A stretch of 64,000 nucleotides of DNA from Dyella mobilis (GCF_016904945.1 NZ_JADIKF010000036.1:72505-136504), one strand, 5' to 3'; positions 18,512-28,010 are shown, numbered from the stretch's first letter. Numbers and translations: made by a program. Notes: generated from the letters alone by a model not told the origin.

Positions 18512-19009
18512 CTATGGATTGCCCGTGTAGTCGCTAAGCGATGCCGGTTTCGTTGCCCAATAACCGTAGCGGTAGTTGGAATCGCCCATCGGGTGCGACT
18601 GCATCACCTGCCATACCAGGCCTGCGGTGTAGCTTTCGGCGGAGATCACGTCGCCGACCGTGCTGGCGGGCTTTGACGGTCCGGGCGGTATCAGGGTGGG
18701 CCACGCGCCGGCGTACCACGTGTAGATCAGCTTGCGGCAGGCCAAGACCCAGTTCGCGCCGTTCGAGGGATCGAGCATGGCGGTGCCGATCTCTTGCTCC
18801 GTGCCGCCGCCGGCCGCGAGGCTCGCGTATTTCAGCAAGATTTGTTGCACCAGCTGCGGATCGCCGCTCTCCTGGGCGATCTTACTTTCGAAGAGCGGTA
18901 GATACTCCGACTTTATATCGACCGGGTCGAGCTCGGGTGCAAGAATCTCTTGGTTGAATCCGGTGAGTACGGCACTCAACCCGATGAAGTTTTGCATGTC
19001 GCTGCTCAT
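18512..19009 (-). CDS. small subunit of sorbitol-dehydrogenase-like complex
   Basis: A 165-residue helical protein with the pattern of FAD-dependent sorbitol dehydrogenase small subunits (FIGLSAVLTGF near the N-terminus, CRKLIYTWYAGAW in the middle, ESYTAGLVWQVMQSHPMG near the end). It lies 10 bases before the flavoprotein gene and 18 bases after the cytochrome gene. Some family members carry a Tat signal for exporting the folded flavoprotein; none is evident here. Assignment rests on pattern and context. Confidence 0.7.
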   Translation of the reverse strand: MSSDMQNFIGLSAVLTGFNQEILAPELDPVDIKSEYLPLFESKIAQESGDPQLVQQILLKYASLAAGGGTEQEIGTAMLDPSNGANWVLACRKLIYTWYAGAWPTLIPPGPSKPASTVGDVISAESYTAGLVWQVMQSHPMGDSNYRYGYWATKPASLSDYTGNP

Positions 19010-19027
19010 GATGTTCTCCTTGATGAG

Positions 19028-20383
19028 TTACTGCGCGCGCTGCAGCAGATAGGTGAAGTCGGAGAATTTCCCGTTCGTTTGGGTCGCATTGTTGTGGCAG
19101 GCAATGCAGCTGCTGGACGTCTGTTTGACGTGCCCCTGGATATAGGTTTCCAGCGTGGTATTGGCGAGGAACGAAGGCGCCGGCACGCCGGTCGGGTCAG
19201 TCTTGCTTTTCGCGTTGGTGGGCCACTGCGTGCTGACCAGCTCATAGTTCTGCCAGACCGAACCGGGTACGGCCGCATTCAATGCCTGGTGGTATTCCGC
19301 GTTGAGCTGATTGGCATCGTCGGTGATGGCAATCACCCGCTCCACCTGTGTCGGTTGCGTGTATTCGTTGCCGGGGTTCCACGGGCGCGGCGGCGGCTCG
19401 TTCACCTGGCAGTCTTTGCATGCAGGGTTGAAGAAGTTGTATTCCGCCTTGCTGATGGGCTGGTTGACCGTAGGCACGTTGTCCACGTGTTCGAAGGTGG
19501 ACCAGATCCATTGCGGATCGCTTATCGTCTTGTGTCCGATGTGAAAGCCCACCAGGCCGACCTGTTTCAGCGTGCAGGAAGGTTTGACGCCCGGCTCTTC
19601 CGCCGGATTGTCGTAGACCAGCGCCCAGGTGGTGAAGAATTTGGACGGATCGTACTTGCCGCCCATCTCCACCCACGAGGTCTTGATCATGATGGCCTGC
19701 TCTTGGGAGTCTTCCTTGGTCGGTGGGAAATCCGCATCCGCGTTGAAATCCTGCTGCCCTTTCTTGGAATACAGCTGGTTGTTGACGATGTAGTTGAACA
19801 TCGCCTGGTTAGTGAGAATCGAAAAGCGTGCGTACTTGCCGTTCTGGTCGATCAGCGGACCGGTCTTGAACGGTTCGCCGCTCTCATCGAGCACGTTGGG
19901 CGTCTTGCCCACCTGGGTCAGGCGCAGCGTGCCGGGTGGGAGGTGCTTGGCGTCGATCTTGTCGCACTGCGGCGGAAGCGGACTGTTCTGTCCCCAGTCG
20001 GCGGGCTTGTCGCCGCCGGGCAGGAAAATCGTACGGCTCTCGCGATAGCTTTCCCACACCACAGGTTCGTTGGTGTCCTGGCCGATCGTCATGTTGGTAT
20101 TGGGCGAGCCGTCGGCATTGGCCGGCCAATTCAATGCGACGAAGGTTTGCCAGGAAAACACGTCGAAATCGTGCTGCAACGAGTCAAGCGTGGGCGGGCT
20201 TGGCGGAGTGGTCACCGTTATGTTCGTGGGTATGTTCCACGACAGCGCCGGAGCCGGTGGCGGTGCGTTGCCGGTATCGGTCGCTGCAATCGCCTGTGCC
20301 GTAAGTACGGCGAGAAATCCGCACGTAAGCCACCAGGCGGTGCCTTTGCGCGGAGAGAGAAAGACGCGGTGTTTGGCTTTCAT
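19028..20383 (-). CDS. secreted c-type cytochrome-like protein
   Basis: Protein of 451 residues with a signal peptide (TCGFLAVLTAQAIA). One haem attachment motif, CIACH, lies near the C-terminus. A second cysteine pair, CKDC, lacks the histidine and is probably not a haem site. The ATG at 20383 has an AAGGACG site on its own strand, so the first 22 residues of the longer ORF are discarded. It is the first gene of the minus-strand operon with the small subunit and GMC flavoprotein and is the likely electron acceptor. It is unusually long for a mono-haem cytochrome. Confidence 0.78.
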   Translation of the reverse strand: MKAKHRVFLSPRKGTAWWLTCGFLAVLTAQAIAATDTGNAPPPAPALSWNIPTNITVTTPPSPPTLDSLQHDFDVFSWQTFVALNWPANADGSPNTNMTIGQDTNEPVVWESYRESRTIFLPGGDKPADWGQNSPLPPQCDKIDAKHLPPGTLRLTQVGKTPNVLDESGEPFKTGPLIDQNGKYARFSILTNQAMFNYIVNNQLYSKKGQQDFNADADFPPTKEDSQEQAIMIKTSWVEMGGKYDPSKFFTTWALVYDNPAEEPGVKPSCTLKQVGLVGFHIGHKTISDPQWIWSTFEHVDNVPTVNQPISKAEYNFFNPACKDCQVNEPPPRPWNPGNEYTQPTQVERVIAITDDANQLNAEYHQALNAAVPGSVWQNYELVSTQWPTNAKSKTDPTGVPAPSFLANTTLETYIQGHVKQTSSSCIACHNNATQTNGKFSDFTYLLQRAQ

Positions 20384-20948
20384 CGCTATCGTCCTTGTCT
20401 TTGGGAAGGTGGCAAAACCACGTGACGTGCCCGGCGCCGCAAGGCGCACACGTGGAGTGGCAGCCAGTCATCGAGGGGTGTGCGGCAATTGCGTGGGCGC
20501 CGAAAAAAAGGCGAGCTCACTCGACCAGGTGACGTCGTCACCCGGTGGTGCCATTCAAGCAGAACGTTCCCCCCGTTCCGGCTGTGTTTTAACAACAGCT
20601 ACGAGCAAGTAAAAAACCGATGCCGTCAACGCGCGGTGAAAAATGGGTCGATTCTCAGGTCCAAACGACCAGTCCATTTGGACTGGTATACCGCGTTGCT
20701 AGTCGCCGGACCTTGGCCGCGTCACTGCCGTCGATCAATCCTATCAACAGCTCCGCCCGAGCAACGCCCCCGATTTCGGGGGTAGGCAGGTTTTCGCTTC
20801 TGGTGCAGGGCGTGCATCGACAACAGCCGTCGCTGATGTGGGCGAATGCGCTCCGAGTCGCTGCTTCCTTACCGATGCGAAACGCCTCATGATGGCGTCC
20901 GGCATCGCAAAGATGACCGAAGCGGGAAAACAAGCACAGGGGTGCACG
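20384..20948. other. intergenic region between divergent units
   Basis: About 565 bases between the divergent cytochrome operon and dioxygenase gene. It contains a strong palindrome (listed separately) and a weaker inverted repeat, GGTGAC at 20528-20533 with GTCACC at 20537-20542. A GTG at 20838 would extend the dioxygenase ORF by 37 residues but those residues look non-coding. No other gene is seen. Confidence 0.5.
20668..20687. promoter_or_regulatory. palindromic operator candidate
   Basis: A perfect 9-base inverted repeat, ACCAGTCCA at 20668-20676 and TGGACTGGT at 20679-20687, with a 2-base centre. The size and symmetry suit a TetR-type dimer. It lies about 285 bases from the cytochrome start and 260 bases from the dioxygenase start. 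No TetR gene is in the window. Confidence 0.6.
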
Positions 20949-21935
20949 ATGGTCGCGACAACGGCGAGTCTTGGTATCGAGGAGTTGCACACTTACTGGG
21001 CCGACCAATGCGCACCGGGATCCGTCACACCGCTACCGCAGGATGTCGTGAAGACGCTGCTGGCCGGCTTGCGCCTCAACGTGCTGGAGACCCTGCGCTA
21101 CTTGCATCAGGAGCGACCAAGCTATGTGCAATTCGAAGCCTGGGTATGCGAGCGCAATAACGGCGGACTGCAAGAAGCCTCGCTGGATCGCCTGCGGCGA
21201 GCACTGGCGGGTGAGACTGTCGGCGCGGAAGTTGGCGATCTCGACCACGTCGAAGGCCTGAGCGCGGACGACCTGCTGCATTGGCACGAACACGGCTACG
21301 TCATCCTGCGCAATGCGATCAGCGCTGAAGCGGCGGAAACGGCGGAGCTGGCCATCTACGATTTCTTGCAGATGGACCGCCACGATCCCGAATCCTGGTA
21401 TCGCCAGACGCTGGGCCATTCCATCTGGGTGCCGCTGCTGCGGCATCCGGCATTGGTGGCCAATCGCAACGCGCCACGTATTCACAAAGCTCATGCGCAG
21501 CTGTGGGGGCGCGAAGATCTTTGGGTAACCATCGACCAGGGCGGACTCAATCCACCGCAGCGGGAAAAATGGCCGTTCCCCGGACCTCATCTGCACTGGG
21601 ACGCCACGCTCGCCGAGCCGCATTGCCTGGAAATGCAGGGTATCGTGTATCTCGCCGACGTTGCCGAGGACCAAGGGGCATTCAGCTGCGTGCCGGGCTT
21701 TCATCGCGAACTCAAGCAGTGGCTGAAAGGCGTTCCCGAGGGCGTGAATGTGCACGACCACGCACGAAACACGCTCACGATGAAGCCGATCGCCGCAAGG
21801 CGCGGCGACATGATTATCTGGCATCACCTGTTGCCGCACGGCAGCAGCCCGAACCGCGCGCAACGGCCACGCGTCGTGCAATACATGTCGCTGCGGCCGA
21901 CACGCTTTGCCTATACCGAGGAATGGACGTCTTGA
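20949..21935 (+). CDS. phytanoyl-CoA dioxygenase family protein
   Basis: Fe(II)/2-oxoglutarate-dependent dioxygenase-like protein of 328 residues. The iron-binding HxD is at residues 216-218 (PHLHWDATL). The distal histidine and 2-oxoglutarate-binding arginine fit LPHGSSPNRAQRPR near the C-terminus. The N-terminal third is helical and unfamiliar. The ATG at 20949 follows a GGGG-containing site; an ATG at 20889 or a GTG at 20838 are alternatives. It is monocistronic, ending 12 bases from a convergent LysR gene. Substrate unknown. Confidence 0.83.
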   Translation: MVATTASLGIEELHTYWADQCAPGSVTPLPQDVVKTLLAGLRLNVLETLRYLHQERPSYVQFEAWVCERNNGGLQEASLDRLRRALAGETVGAEVGDLDHVEGLSADDLLHWHEHGYVILRNAISAEAAETAELAIYDFLQMDRHDPESWYRQTLGHSIWVPLLRHPALVANRNAPRIHKAHAQLWGREDLWVTIDQGGLNPPQREKWPFPGPHLHWDATLAEPHCLEMQGIVYLADVAEDQGAFSCVPGFHRELKQWLKGVPEGVNVHDHARNTLTMKPIAARRGDMIIWHHLLPHGSSPNRAQRPRVVQYMSLRPTRFAYTEEWTS

Positions 21936-21946
21936 ACAACGGCCGT

Positions 21947-22849
21947 CTACGGCTTGGGCGAGCGATATCTAAGTGCATCGACCAGTAGCGCAAACGCAGG
22001 CGATGGCTGACGCCTACTTGGGTAGTACAGGTGATAGCCTGAAAACAGCGGGCACCAATCATCCAGCACCTGGCGCAGGCGACCGGCTTCGATGAGCGGG
22101 CGAACCATGTCTTCGGGCAGATAGGCAAGGCCGAAGCCGGCGAGCGTGGCGGTGAGGATACGTTCGAGGCTGTTGAAGGTCAGGCGACCCTCCACGCGCA
22201 CGTTGAGCGCATTGCTCCCTTTTTCGAACTCCCACGCATACAAGCCACCGTGCGTCAGGAAGCGCAGGTTGATGCAGTCGTGTCCGGTGAGGTCGCGCGG
22301 CGTGGCGATCGGCGGTCTGGCATCCAGGTAGGCAGGCTTGCCCACCACCACCAGCCGCGTGGGCGGGCCGATCGGCACTGCGATCATGTCTTGTGCAATC
22401 CGCTCTCCCAGGCGAATGCCTGCGTCGAAGCGTTCGGCCACGATATCGGTGAGCGAGGAGTCGCTGATCACTTCCACGTGGATGTCGGGGTATTGCGGCA
22501 GGAAGGTCTCCAGCACCGGCCACAGGATGGAAGCGGCGGCGTGCTCGCTACTGGTGATGCGGATGGTTCCGCTCGGTTTGTCGCGCAGCTCGCTGAGCCC
22601 TGAGAGTGCCGCGTCTATGTTCTCGAAATTGGGCGCCAGCACCTGCTGCAGCCGCTCGCCGGCTTCGGTGGGCGACACGCTGCGTGTGGTGCGGGTGAGC
22701 AGGCGCAGGCCCAGTCGCTCTTCCAAGCCTTGAATTTTGTGGCTCAGCGCCGATTGCGACAGGCCAAGCTGAGCGGCCGCGCGAGTGAAGCTGCCTTCGC
22801 GCGCAACAATGAGAAAGGCCTGCAAGTCGTTGTAGTTCTCGCCGCCCAT
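21947..22849 (-). CDS. LysR family transcriptional regulator
   Basis: A 300-residue LysR protein. The winged helix-turn-helix is at residues 8-65 (FLIVAREGSFTRAAAQLGLSQ, then LEERLGLRLLTRTTRSVSPT), and the effector-binding domain follows from about residue 90. It is divergent from the aldo/keto reductase at 22976, with an inverted repeat between them. It probably regulates the reductase and the alcohol dehydrogenase behind it. Confidence 0.93.
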   Translation of the reverse strand: MGGENYNDLQAFLIVAREGSFTRAAAQLGLSQSALSHKIQGLEERLGLRLLTRTTRSVSPTEAGERLQQVLAPNFENIDAALSGLSELRDKPSGTIRITSSEHAAASILWPVLETFLPQYPDIHVEVISDSSLTDIVAERFDAGIRLGERIAQDMIAVPIGPPTRLVVVGKPAYLDARPPIATPRDLTGHDCINLRFLTHGGLYAWEFEKGSNALNVRVEGRLTFNSLERILTATLAGFGLAYLPEDMVRPLIEAGRLRQVLDDWCPLFSGYHLYYPSRRQPSPAFALLVDALRYRSPKP

Positions 22850-22868
22850 GACTGCGTCACCTCGATTG

Positions 22869-22896
22869 ATCGACTGGAATCATAAGTCCATTCGAT
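22869..22896. promoter_or_regulatory. LysR-type operator candidate
   Basis: Inverted repeat in the 126-base divergent promoter: ATCGACTGGA at 22869-22878 and TCCATTCGAT at 22887-22896, one mismatch, 8-base spacer. Position and symmetry fit the binding site of the adjacent LysR protein. Confidence 0.55.
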
Positions 22897-22972
22897 ATTG
22901 CCCGGGTTATCAGATAAGCGGGCCGGGGGCAGACTGCTTTCCGACTGCCTATTTCTGAATTCATCGAGGTGA

Positions 22973-23971
<999 letters not shown>

Positions 23972-24023
23972 CGATCAAGCCGCACTTCATCCTCATCCAT
24001 CGCGATCAATCGGAGACCTATCC

Positions 24024-25040
24024 ATGCTGGCAACCATGATGTACGGCGCAGGCGATGTCCGTGTCGAAGAGCGCCCCGAGCCGACCATTCTCAAACCGAC
24101 CGACGCCATCATCCGGCTGTCCGCAAGTTGTATTTGCGGCTCCGATCTATGGCCCTACCGCGGATCGAATCCGATCACCGAGCCCTTGGCGATGGGGCAC
24201 GAATACTGCGGCATCGTGGTGGACGTGGGCAGCGACGTGAAATCCGTCAAGCCCGGCCAGTTTGTGGTGGGCTCATTCTGCATTTCCGACAACACCTGTC
24301 CGCACTGCCAGTGCGGCTTTCAATCTTCATGCGAGCAACGCGAATTCATGACCGGTGCGCAGGCACCCTTGGCGCGCGTCCCACTGGCGGACGGCACCTT
24401 GGTGGCGACCGACGAGGTTCCGCCGGATGACCTGATCCCCAGCCTTTTGGCCGTGTCGGACGTGCTTGGCACAGGCTGGTACGCCGCAGATGCGGCCCGT
24501 GTAAAGCCGGGCTCTACTGCCTTGGTAGTTGGCGATGGCGCCGTGGGACTGATGGGTGTGCTCGCGGCCAAGCAGATGGGCGCCACCAGGATCATCGCCA
24601 TGAGCCGCCACAAAACGCGCCAGGAACTGGCGCTGGAATTTGGCGCGACGGACATCATTGCCGAGCGCGGAAGCGAAGGTATCGCCCAGCTCAGGAAGAT
24701 GACGCGCAATGTGGGCGCCGATGCGGTTCTGGAATGCGTTGGAACCAGGGAATCCATGATGCAGGCATTGGAATGCGCGCGCCCAGGCTCAATGATCGGC
24801 TATGTCGGCGTGCCTCATGGCGTGGAACTGGATGGCCAGCAGCTGTTCTTCGCCCAAAAGGGCATGCTCGGCGGCCCAGCTCCGGTGCGTCGTTTCCTGC
24901 CGCACCTGATGGATCTTGTGCTCACGCGCAAAATCCAGCCCGGCCGGGTCTTTGATCTGGAACTTCCCTTGGCCGATGTGGCGCGCGGCTATCGGGCCAT
25001 GGATCAGCGTGAGGCGATCAAGGTGCTGCTGCGCACGTAA
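24024..25040 (+). CDS. zinc-dependent alcohol dehydrogenase family protein
   Basis: Medium-chain dehydrogenase of 338 residues. Catalytic-zinc ligands are in CICGSDLWPYRG and GHEYCGIVVDVG. The structural zinc lobe reads CPHCQCGFQSSC, with cysteine spacing slightly different from the classical lobe. The NAD(P) fold is ALVVGDGAVGLMGVLAAKQMG. A GGAGA site precedes the ATG. It follows the aldo/keto reductase and is likely in the same LysR-controlled unit. Substrate unknown. Confidence 0.92.
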   Translation: MLATMMYGAGDVRVEERPEPTILKPTDAIIRLSASCICGSDLWPYRGSNPITEPLAMGHEYCGIVVDVGSDVKSVKPGQFVVGSFCISDNTCPHCQCGFQSSCEQREFMTGAQAPLARVPLADGTLVATDEVPPDDLIPSLLAVSDVLGTGWYAADAARVKPGSTALVVGDGAVGLMGVLAAKQMGATRIIAMSRHKTRQELALEFGATDIIAERGSEGIAQLRKMTRNVGADAVLECVGTRESMMQALECARPGSMIGYVGVPHGVELDGQQLFFAQKGMLGGPAPVRRFLPHLMDLVLTRKIQPGRVFDLELPLADVARGYRAMDQREAIKVLLRT

Positions 25041-25106
25041 GCGGGCGTTGATCTTGTCTCTGGTGTTTATAAGGACGCGTCATCGATCGAACTGCCCCAA
25101 GCTCTG

Positions 25107-25123
25107 CTGACAGAAGCTGTCAG
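25107..25123. promoter_or_regulatory. short perfect inverted repeat
   Basis: CTGACAG at 25107-25113 and CTGTCAG at 25117-25123, 3-base spacer, 55 bases before the alpha/beta hydrolase start. There is no T run, so an operator is more likely than a terminator. Confidence 0.35.
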
Positions 25124-25177
25124 TGCGACTTGCTAGCCTGCTCGCCGATTACTCAAAAACCACGGTAAGGAGCGGGC

Positions 25178-25993
25178 ATGAGCAGGCTGAGTTCGCAGAT
25201 CGAGACACGTGACGGCGTTTCCTTGTTTTGGCGGGAATGGGGGCAGGGGGCGCCGGTGCTTTTCGTGCACTCCTGGGCGCTTCAAAGCAGGATGTGGGAC
25301 TACCAGTTCGCCGCGCTCGGTGACCGGATGCGCTGCATCGCCTTCGACCGAAGGGGGCACGGCCGATCCGATTGCCCTGCGGCCGGATACGATTACGACA
25401 CGCTGGCCGACGACCTGGCGGATGTCATCAACGCCCTGGATCTACGCGAACTGACCCTGGTCGGCCACTCCATGGGCGGCTCGGAAATCATTCGCTATCT
25501 CACGCGCCATGGCAGCAGCCGGGTCAAGCGGATCGCGCTCATTGCACCGGTATTGCCGTATTTGACCAAGACGGCCGACAACCCGCTGGGCGTTCCGGCA
25601 GAAATTTTCGAGATGGTACGGGCTACCTGGCGGAACGACTTTCCCCGCTGGGTGGTCGACAATACCCCACCTTTTTTCACGCCCGAAACCTCCAAACAAA
25701 TGATGGATTGGGGCGCAAAGCTGCTGCTGGAAACCTCGGTGCCCGTGGCGATCGAATGCAACCGCGCCGTGACAGGCACCGACTTCCGCGCTGAACTTCC
25801 CGGGATCGATGTGCCGACCCTGCTCATCCACGGGACCAGGGATGCATCCGTCCCGATGGAGATGGCAGGGCCGCCTACCGCCGCCTTGATTCCGCACTGC
25901 ACCTTCAAAGTCTACGAAGGGGCGCCACACGGGCTCATGTATACGCATGCGGAACAGCTGCACGCCGATTTGTGTGAATTTGTGGGGGTTTGA
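25178..25993 (+). CDS. alpha/beta hydrolase (non-haem chloroperoxidase-like)
   Basis: Cytosolic alpha/beta hydrolase of 271 residues. The nucleophile elbow is GHSMGGSE with Ser98, the acid is in LIHGTRDASVP and the histidine in EGAPHGLMYTH. The N-terminal layout (TRDGVSLFWREWGQGAPVLF, then SWALQSRMWDYQ) is that of arylesterase/non-haem haloperoxidase proteins. A good AAGGAGCGG site lies before the ATG. Physiological role unknown; such enzymes often act as esterases or perhydrolases. Confidence 0.9.
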   Translation: MSRLSSQIETRDGVSLFWREWGQGAPVLFVHSWALQSRMWDYQFAALGDRMRCIAFDRRGHGRSDCPAAGYDYDTLADDLADVINALDLRELTLVGHSMGGSEIIRYLTRHGSSRVKRIALIAPVLPYLTKTADNPLGVPAEIFEMVRATWRNDFPRWVVDNTPPFFTPETSKQMMDWGAKLLLETSVPVAIECNRAVTGTDFRAELPGIDVPTLLIHGTRDASVPMEMAGPPTAALIPHCTFKVYEGAPHGLMYTHAEQLHADLCEFVGV

Positions 25994-26289
25994 AGCCAAA
26001 GCCAAAGCCGGAACGGGAGGTTCCAATGCAGGGGTTGCGTCCTTCACATTTCATCGAATGTGGAAGTCGTATATGTGCCGGCAGAGCCGCCGGACGGGCG
26101 AACAAGCCGGAACACACGTATCCCGCTGCCTCAACCGTCTGGCGCGAAAAAGGGGGCTCTGCGTGCTTCACCCCACGGCGTTTACCGGCCGGCGGCTCCC
26201 CATGCATTGAGGTGGTCGGAGCCCGGGCGCTCCTCTGATCATCGGCGGGTTTTCATCGAGCAGCGCCCATTATTTAGGGAGTCCACGTC

Positions 26290-26475
26290 ATGAAGAGCCT
26301 TATTGTCGGTTTGGTGGTGGCTGGCTTGGCACTGTCCGTGAATGCAAGCGACTCGCACGCCGTGAAAGTGCAATCGCACGAGTTTTCCCCCTTCATTCCC
26401 ATGTGCCCACCCGGCGAGGTGGCAACGCTGGTCAAGGTGAATGGCATTTACCGGTGGGAATGCCTTCCCGGCTGA
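26290..26475 (+). CDS. small secreted protein
   Basis: A 61-residue peptide with a clear signal sequence (MKSLIVGLVVAGLALSVNAS). The mature part is about 42 residues and contains two cysteines (PMCPPGE and WECLPG) that could form one disulfide. An AGGGAG site lies a few bases before the ATG. Family not recognised. The gene stands alone, followed by an intergenic repeat. Confidence 0.6.
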   Translation: MKSLIVGLVVAGLALSVNASDSHAVKVQSHEFSPFIPMCPPGEVATLVKVNGIYRWECLPG

Positions 26476-26496
26476 GCTCTTGGAGTGGTGACATTA

Positions 26497-26760
26497 CTCC
26501 CTCTCCCCGATGGGGAGAGGGAGCACGTCCCGTGACATAGCGGCAATGCGAGCTTTACTCCCTCTCCCCTCCGGGGAGAGGGCTGGGGTGAGGGGGCACT
26601 CTTGCGCGACGTTGCGTTAGTGCGAGAGCAAAAATTACTCGCGCCACGCAAGTAAATACCTCTTCGCAAGCCCCGACCCCTCACCCCAACCCTCTCCCCG
26701 GAGGGGAGAGGGAGCATGTCGCGCGGCGCTCAACGAAGGGAGAGGGAGCACGTCGCGCGG
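26497..26760. repeat. intergenic C/T-rich repeat cluster with inverted arms
   Basis: Copies of a CCCTCTCCCC-type hairpin repeat lie at 26497-26530, 26558-26595 and 26677-26714, with a partial copy near 26736-26760. The second and third are near-perfect inverted copies over 38 bases, separated by about 80 bases. GGGAGCAC/TGTC-type tails follow the copies at about 26520, 26711 and 26746. It resembles the dispersed hairpin repeats common between genes in this bacterial group. No transposase is present. Confidence 0.8.
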
Positions 26761-26948
26761 GATAAACCGTAGCGCTTTATCAGCTTCTACTGACAGCGCC
26801 CAAAGGGCAGGGCAGCCGATAATGGAAACGTCGGGCGAGCCTCCGCAGATGAGAACCGCATCGCCCGACAAGCAGTGAAGAACGCGGATCGCATGGGTTG
26901 GCGCCCACACGACCCGCTAACCACCATTAACTTATGTAGGAGTTAATC

Positions 26949-27068
26949 ATGGCTACGCCCGATGATACGTCACGCGCCCACGCGCGTCCTCGCTCCCGAG
27001 CACCCCTCACGTATTTCTTCACCACCGTAAGGCTGATGCGATGTCGGGCCGTCAGGGCGTCCGACTAA
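26949..27068 (+). CDS. microprotein ORF 1
   Basis: A 39-residue ORF with a good GTAGGAG site placed correctly before its ATG. The peptide is basic: after MATPDDTSRAHARPRSRAP comes a hydrophobic LTYFFTTV segment and an arginine-rich end. It is the first of three closely spaced small genes on the plus strand. I do not recognise it. The codon use and ribosome binding site suggest real translation, but its brevity leaves doubt. Confidence 0.45.
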   Translation: MATPDDTSRAHARPRSRAPLTYFFTTVRLMRCRAVRASD

Positions 27069-27095
27069 CCCGGTCAGCCCATTCCGATTAGTCGT

Positions 27096-27144
27096 GCAGG
27101 ATTTTTCCTGCAAGCCCTTCACGCCGTACGCAATGTACGGCGTG
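27096..27144 (+). promoter_or_regulatory. two hairpins between microprotein ORFs
   Basis: Two perfect inverted repeats lie between the first and second small ORFs: GCAGGA/TCCTGC at 27096-27101 and 27106-27111 (loop TTTT), and CACGCCGTAC/GTACGGCGTG at 27120-27129 and 27135-27144 (loop GCAAT). Neither is followed by a T run. They could protect or modulate the message. Confidence 0.55.
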
Positions 27145-27166
27145 ATCTAACCGCGTGGAGAAACCC

Positions 27167-27277
27167 ATGAATCATTTGACGCACTCCGATGCGCCCGGCT
27201 TGCTGTTGCCAAAAAACAGCCATCCATTCCTGCAACCGACAAGGCATGCATCGATCACCGCAAGGAGCTACCCATGA
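27167..27277 (+). CDS. microprotein ORF 2 (possible leader peptide)
   Basis: A 36-residue ORF starting ATG at 27167 after GTGGAGAAA. Its stop codon overlaps the ATG of the next gene (ATGA at 27274-27277), the arrangement of translational coupling. The peptide begins MNHLTHSDAPGLLLPKN and is proline- and histidine-rich, with no membrane segment. It may be a functional small protein or a leader controlling the downstream gene. Confidence 0.45.
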   Translation: MNHLTHSDAPGLLLPKNSHPFLQPTRHASITARSYP

Positions 27278-27573
27278 AGAAGCGCGCCCAAGGAGCCTGG
27301 ATTACTCTCAATGCTAGCTACTACTGCGCCCCCGTTGGCCATCCCTTGAAACTCGTGGACGACGCCAGCCTGTTGCTCGACGGTGCACGCGGCATCACGC
27401 AAAGCCTTGCCGATCTATTGAGCCAGGACGTGGACATCAATCCCGACGATCTCGCCAAAGCCCTGTGGGCCGCTTCCGTGCTGACGGAAATGGGACAGAG
27501 CAGTGCGGAGGCGGCCTATGCGCGGATCTGCAAAATGCGCAACAGGATTCCCCATGATGGGGATGAGAAATAA
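27274..27573 (+). CDS. small helical protein, weakly DUF3077-like
   Basis: A 99-residue protein predicted to be mostly helical. The layout is a short N-terminal strand (GAWITLNASYYCAPVG), then LVDDASLLLDGARGITQSL and a final helix, ALWAASVLTEMGQSSAEAA. The pattern is reminiscent of DUF3077/XAC0095-like small proteins seen in pseudomonads and xanthomonads, but the match is weak. The AAGGAGCTACCC site lies within the preceding small ORF. Function unknown. Confidence 0.6.
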   Translation: MKKRAQGAWITLNASYYCAPVGHPLKLVDDASLLLDGARGITQSLADLLSQDVDINPDDLAKALWAASVLTEMGQSSAEAAYARICKMRNRIPHDGDEK

Positions 27574-27632
27574 CTTGCCGGGCATAAACGCGGCCATGGC
27601 AATCGCGCCGCCGCTAAAGTAATAATTCAACC

Positions 27633-28010
27633 ATGACCACGACATTCTTGGTATTCGCGTTATTCGCGTCAGCGCTGGCGCCTCCGTACGACTGCGGTCT
27701 GCAGGCAAATCGTGCGTTGATTGATAAGACCCGCGCTCTTGTCGAGTACCGCGCCCCCTTGAATGTCGAAACACCCGAGATGGCGTCAGGTCCTGGCCGG
27801 CAGGAATGCGTGAGATTGGAGTTTCAGCTGGATAGATACGGCAAAGTGACGAATATCGTTCTCAAAGAAAGTACCAACGAACTGCTGATGAATGTGGCCG
27901 CTGCGCATGCGCTGCGTAAATACACATTCAAAAGTGCGGCCGGAGGCACCCATGCCGTGTATTCATTGATGTTCGAAGGGGTCGTAGGCGCTGCGCCACC
28001 CTACCCGTAG
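27633..28010 (+). CDS. TonB C-terminal-like secreted protein
   Basis: A 125-residue protein with a short N-terminal hydrophobic segment (TTFLVFALFASALA) and a TonB-CTD-like region (VRLEFQLDRYGKVTNIVLKE, then AAAHALRKYTFKSA). It lacks the Pro-rich spacer of true TonB, so it is probably a periplasmic TonB-CTD-domain protein. Its last 11 codons and the bases after the stop (27972-28015) recur at 39319-39362, where the rest of the gene is gone. Confidence 0.65.
   Translation: MTTTFLVFALFASALAPPYDCGLQANRALIDKTRALVEYRAPLNVETPEMASGPGRQECVRLEFQLDRYGKVTNIVLKESTNELLMNVAAAHALRKYTFKSAAGGTHAVYSLMFEGVVGAAPPYP

Noticed and set aside
18950..20425. Plus-strand ORF of 491 codons antisense to the cytochrome gene
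   Set aside because: Shadow frame; the minus strand encodes a signal peptide and a CIACH haem site.
26497..26760. CRISPR-like repeats
   Set aside because: Copies are palindromic, unequal in spacing and partly inverted, unlike a direct-repeat array with spacers.
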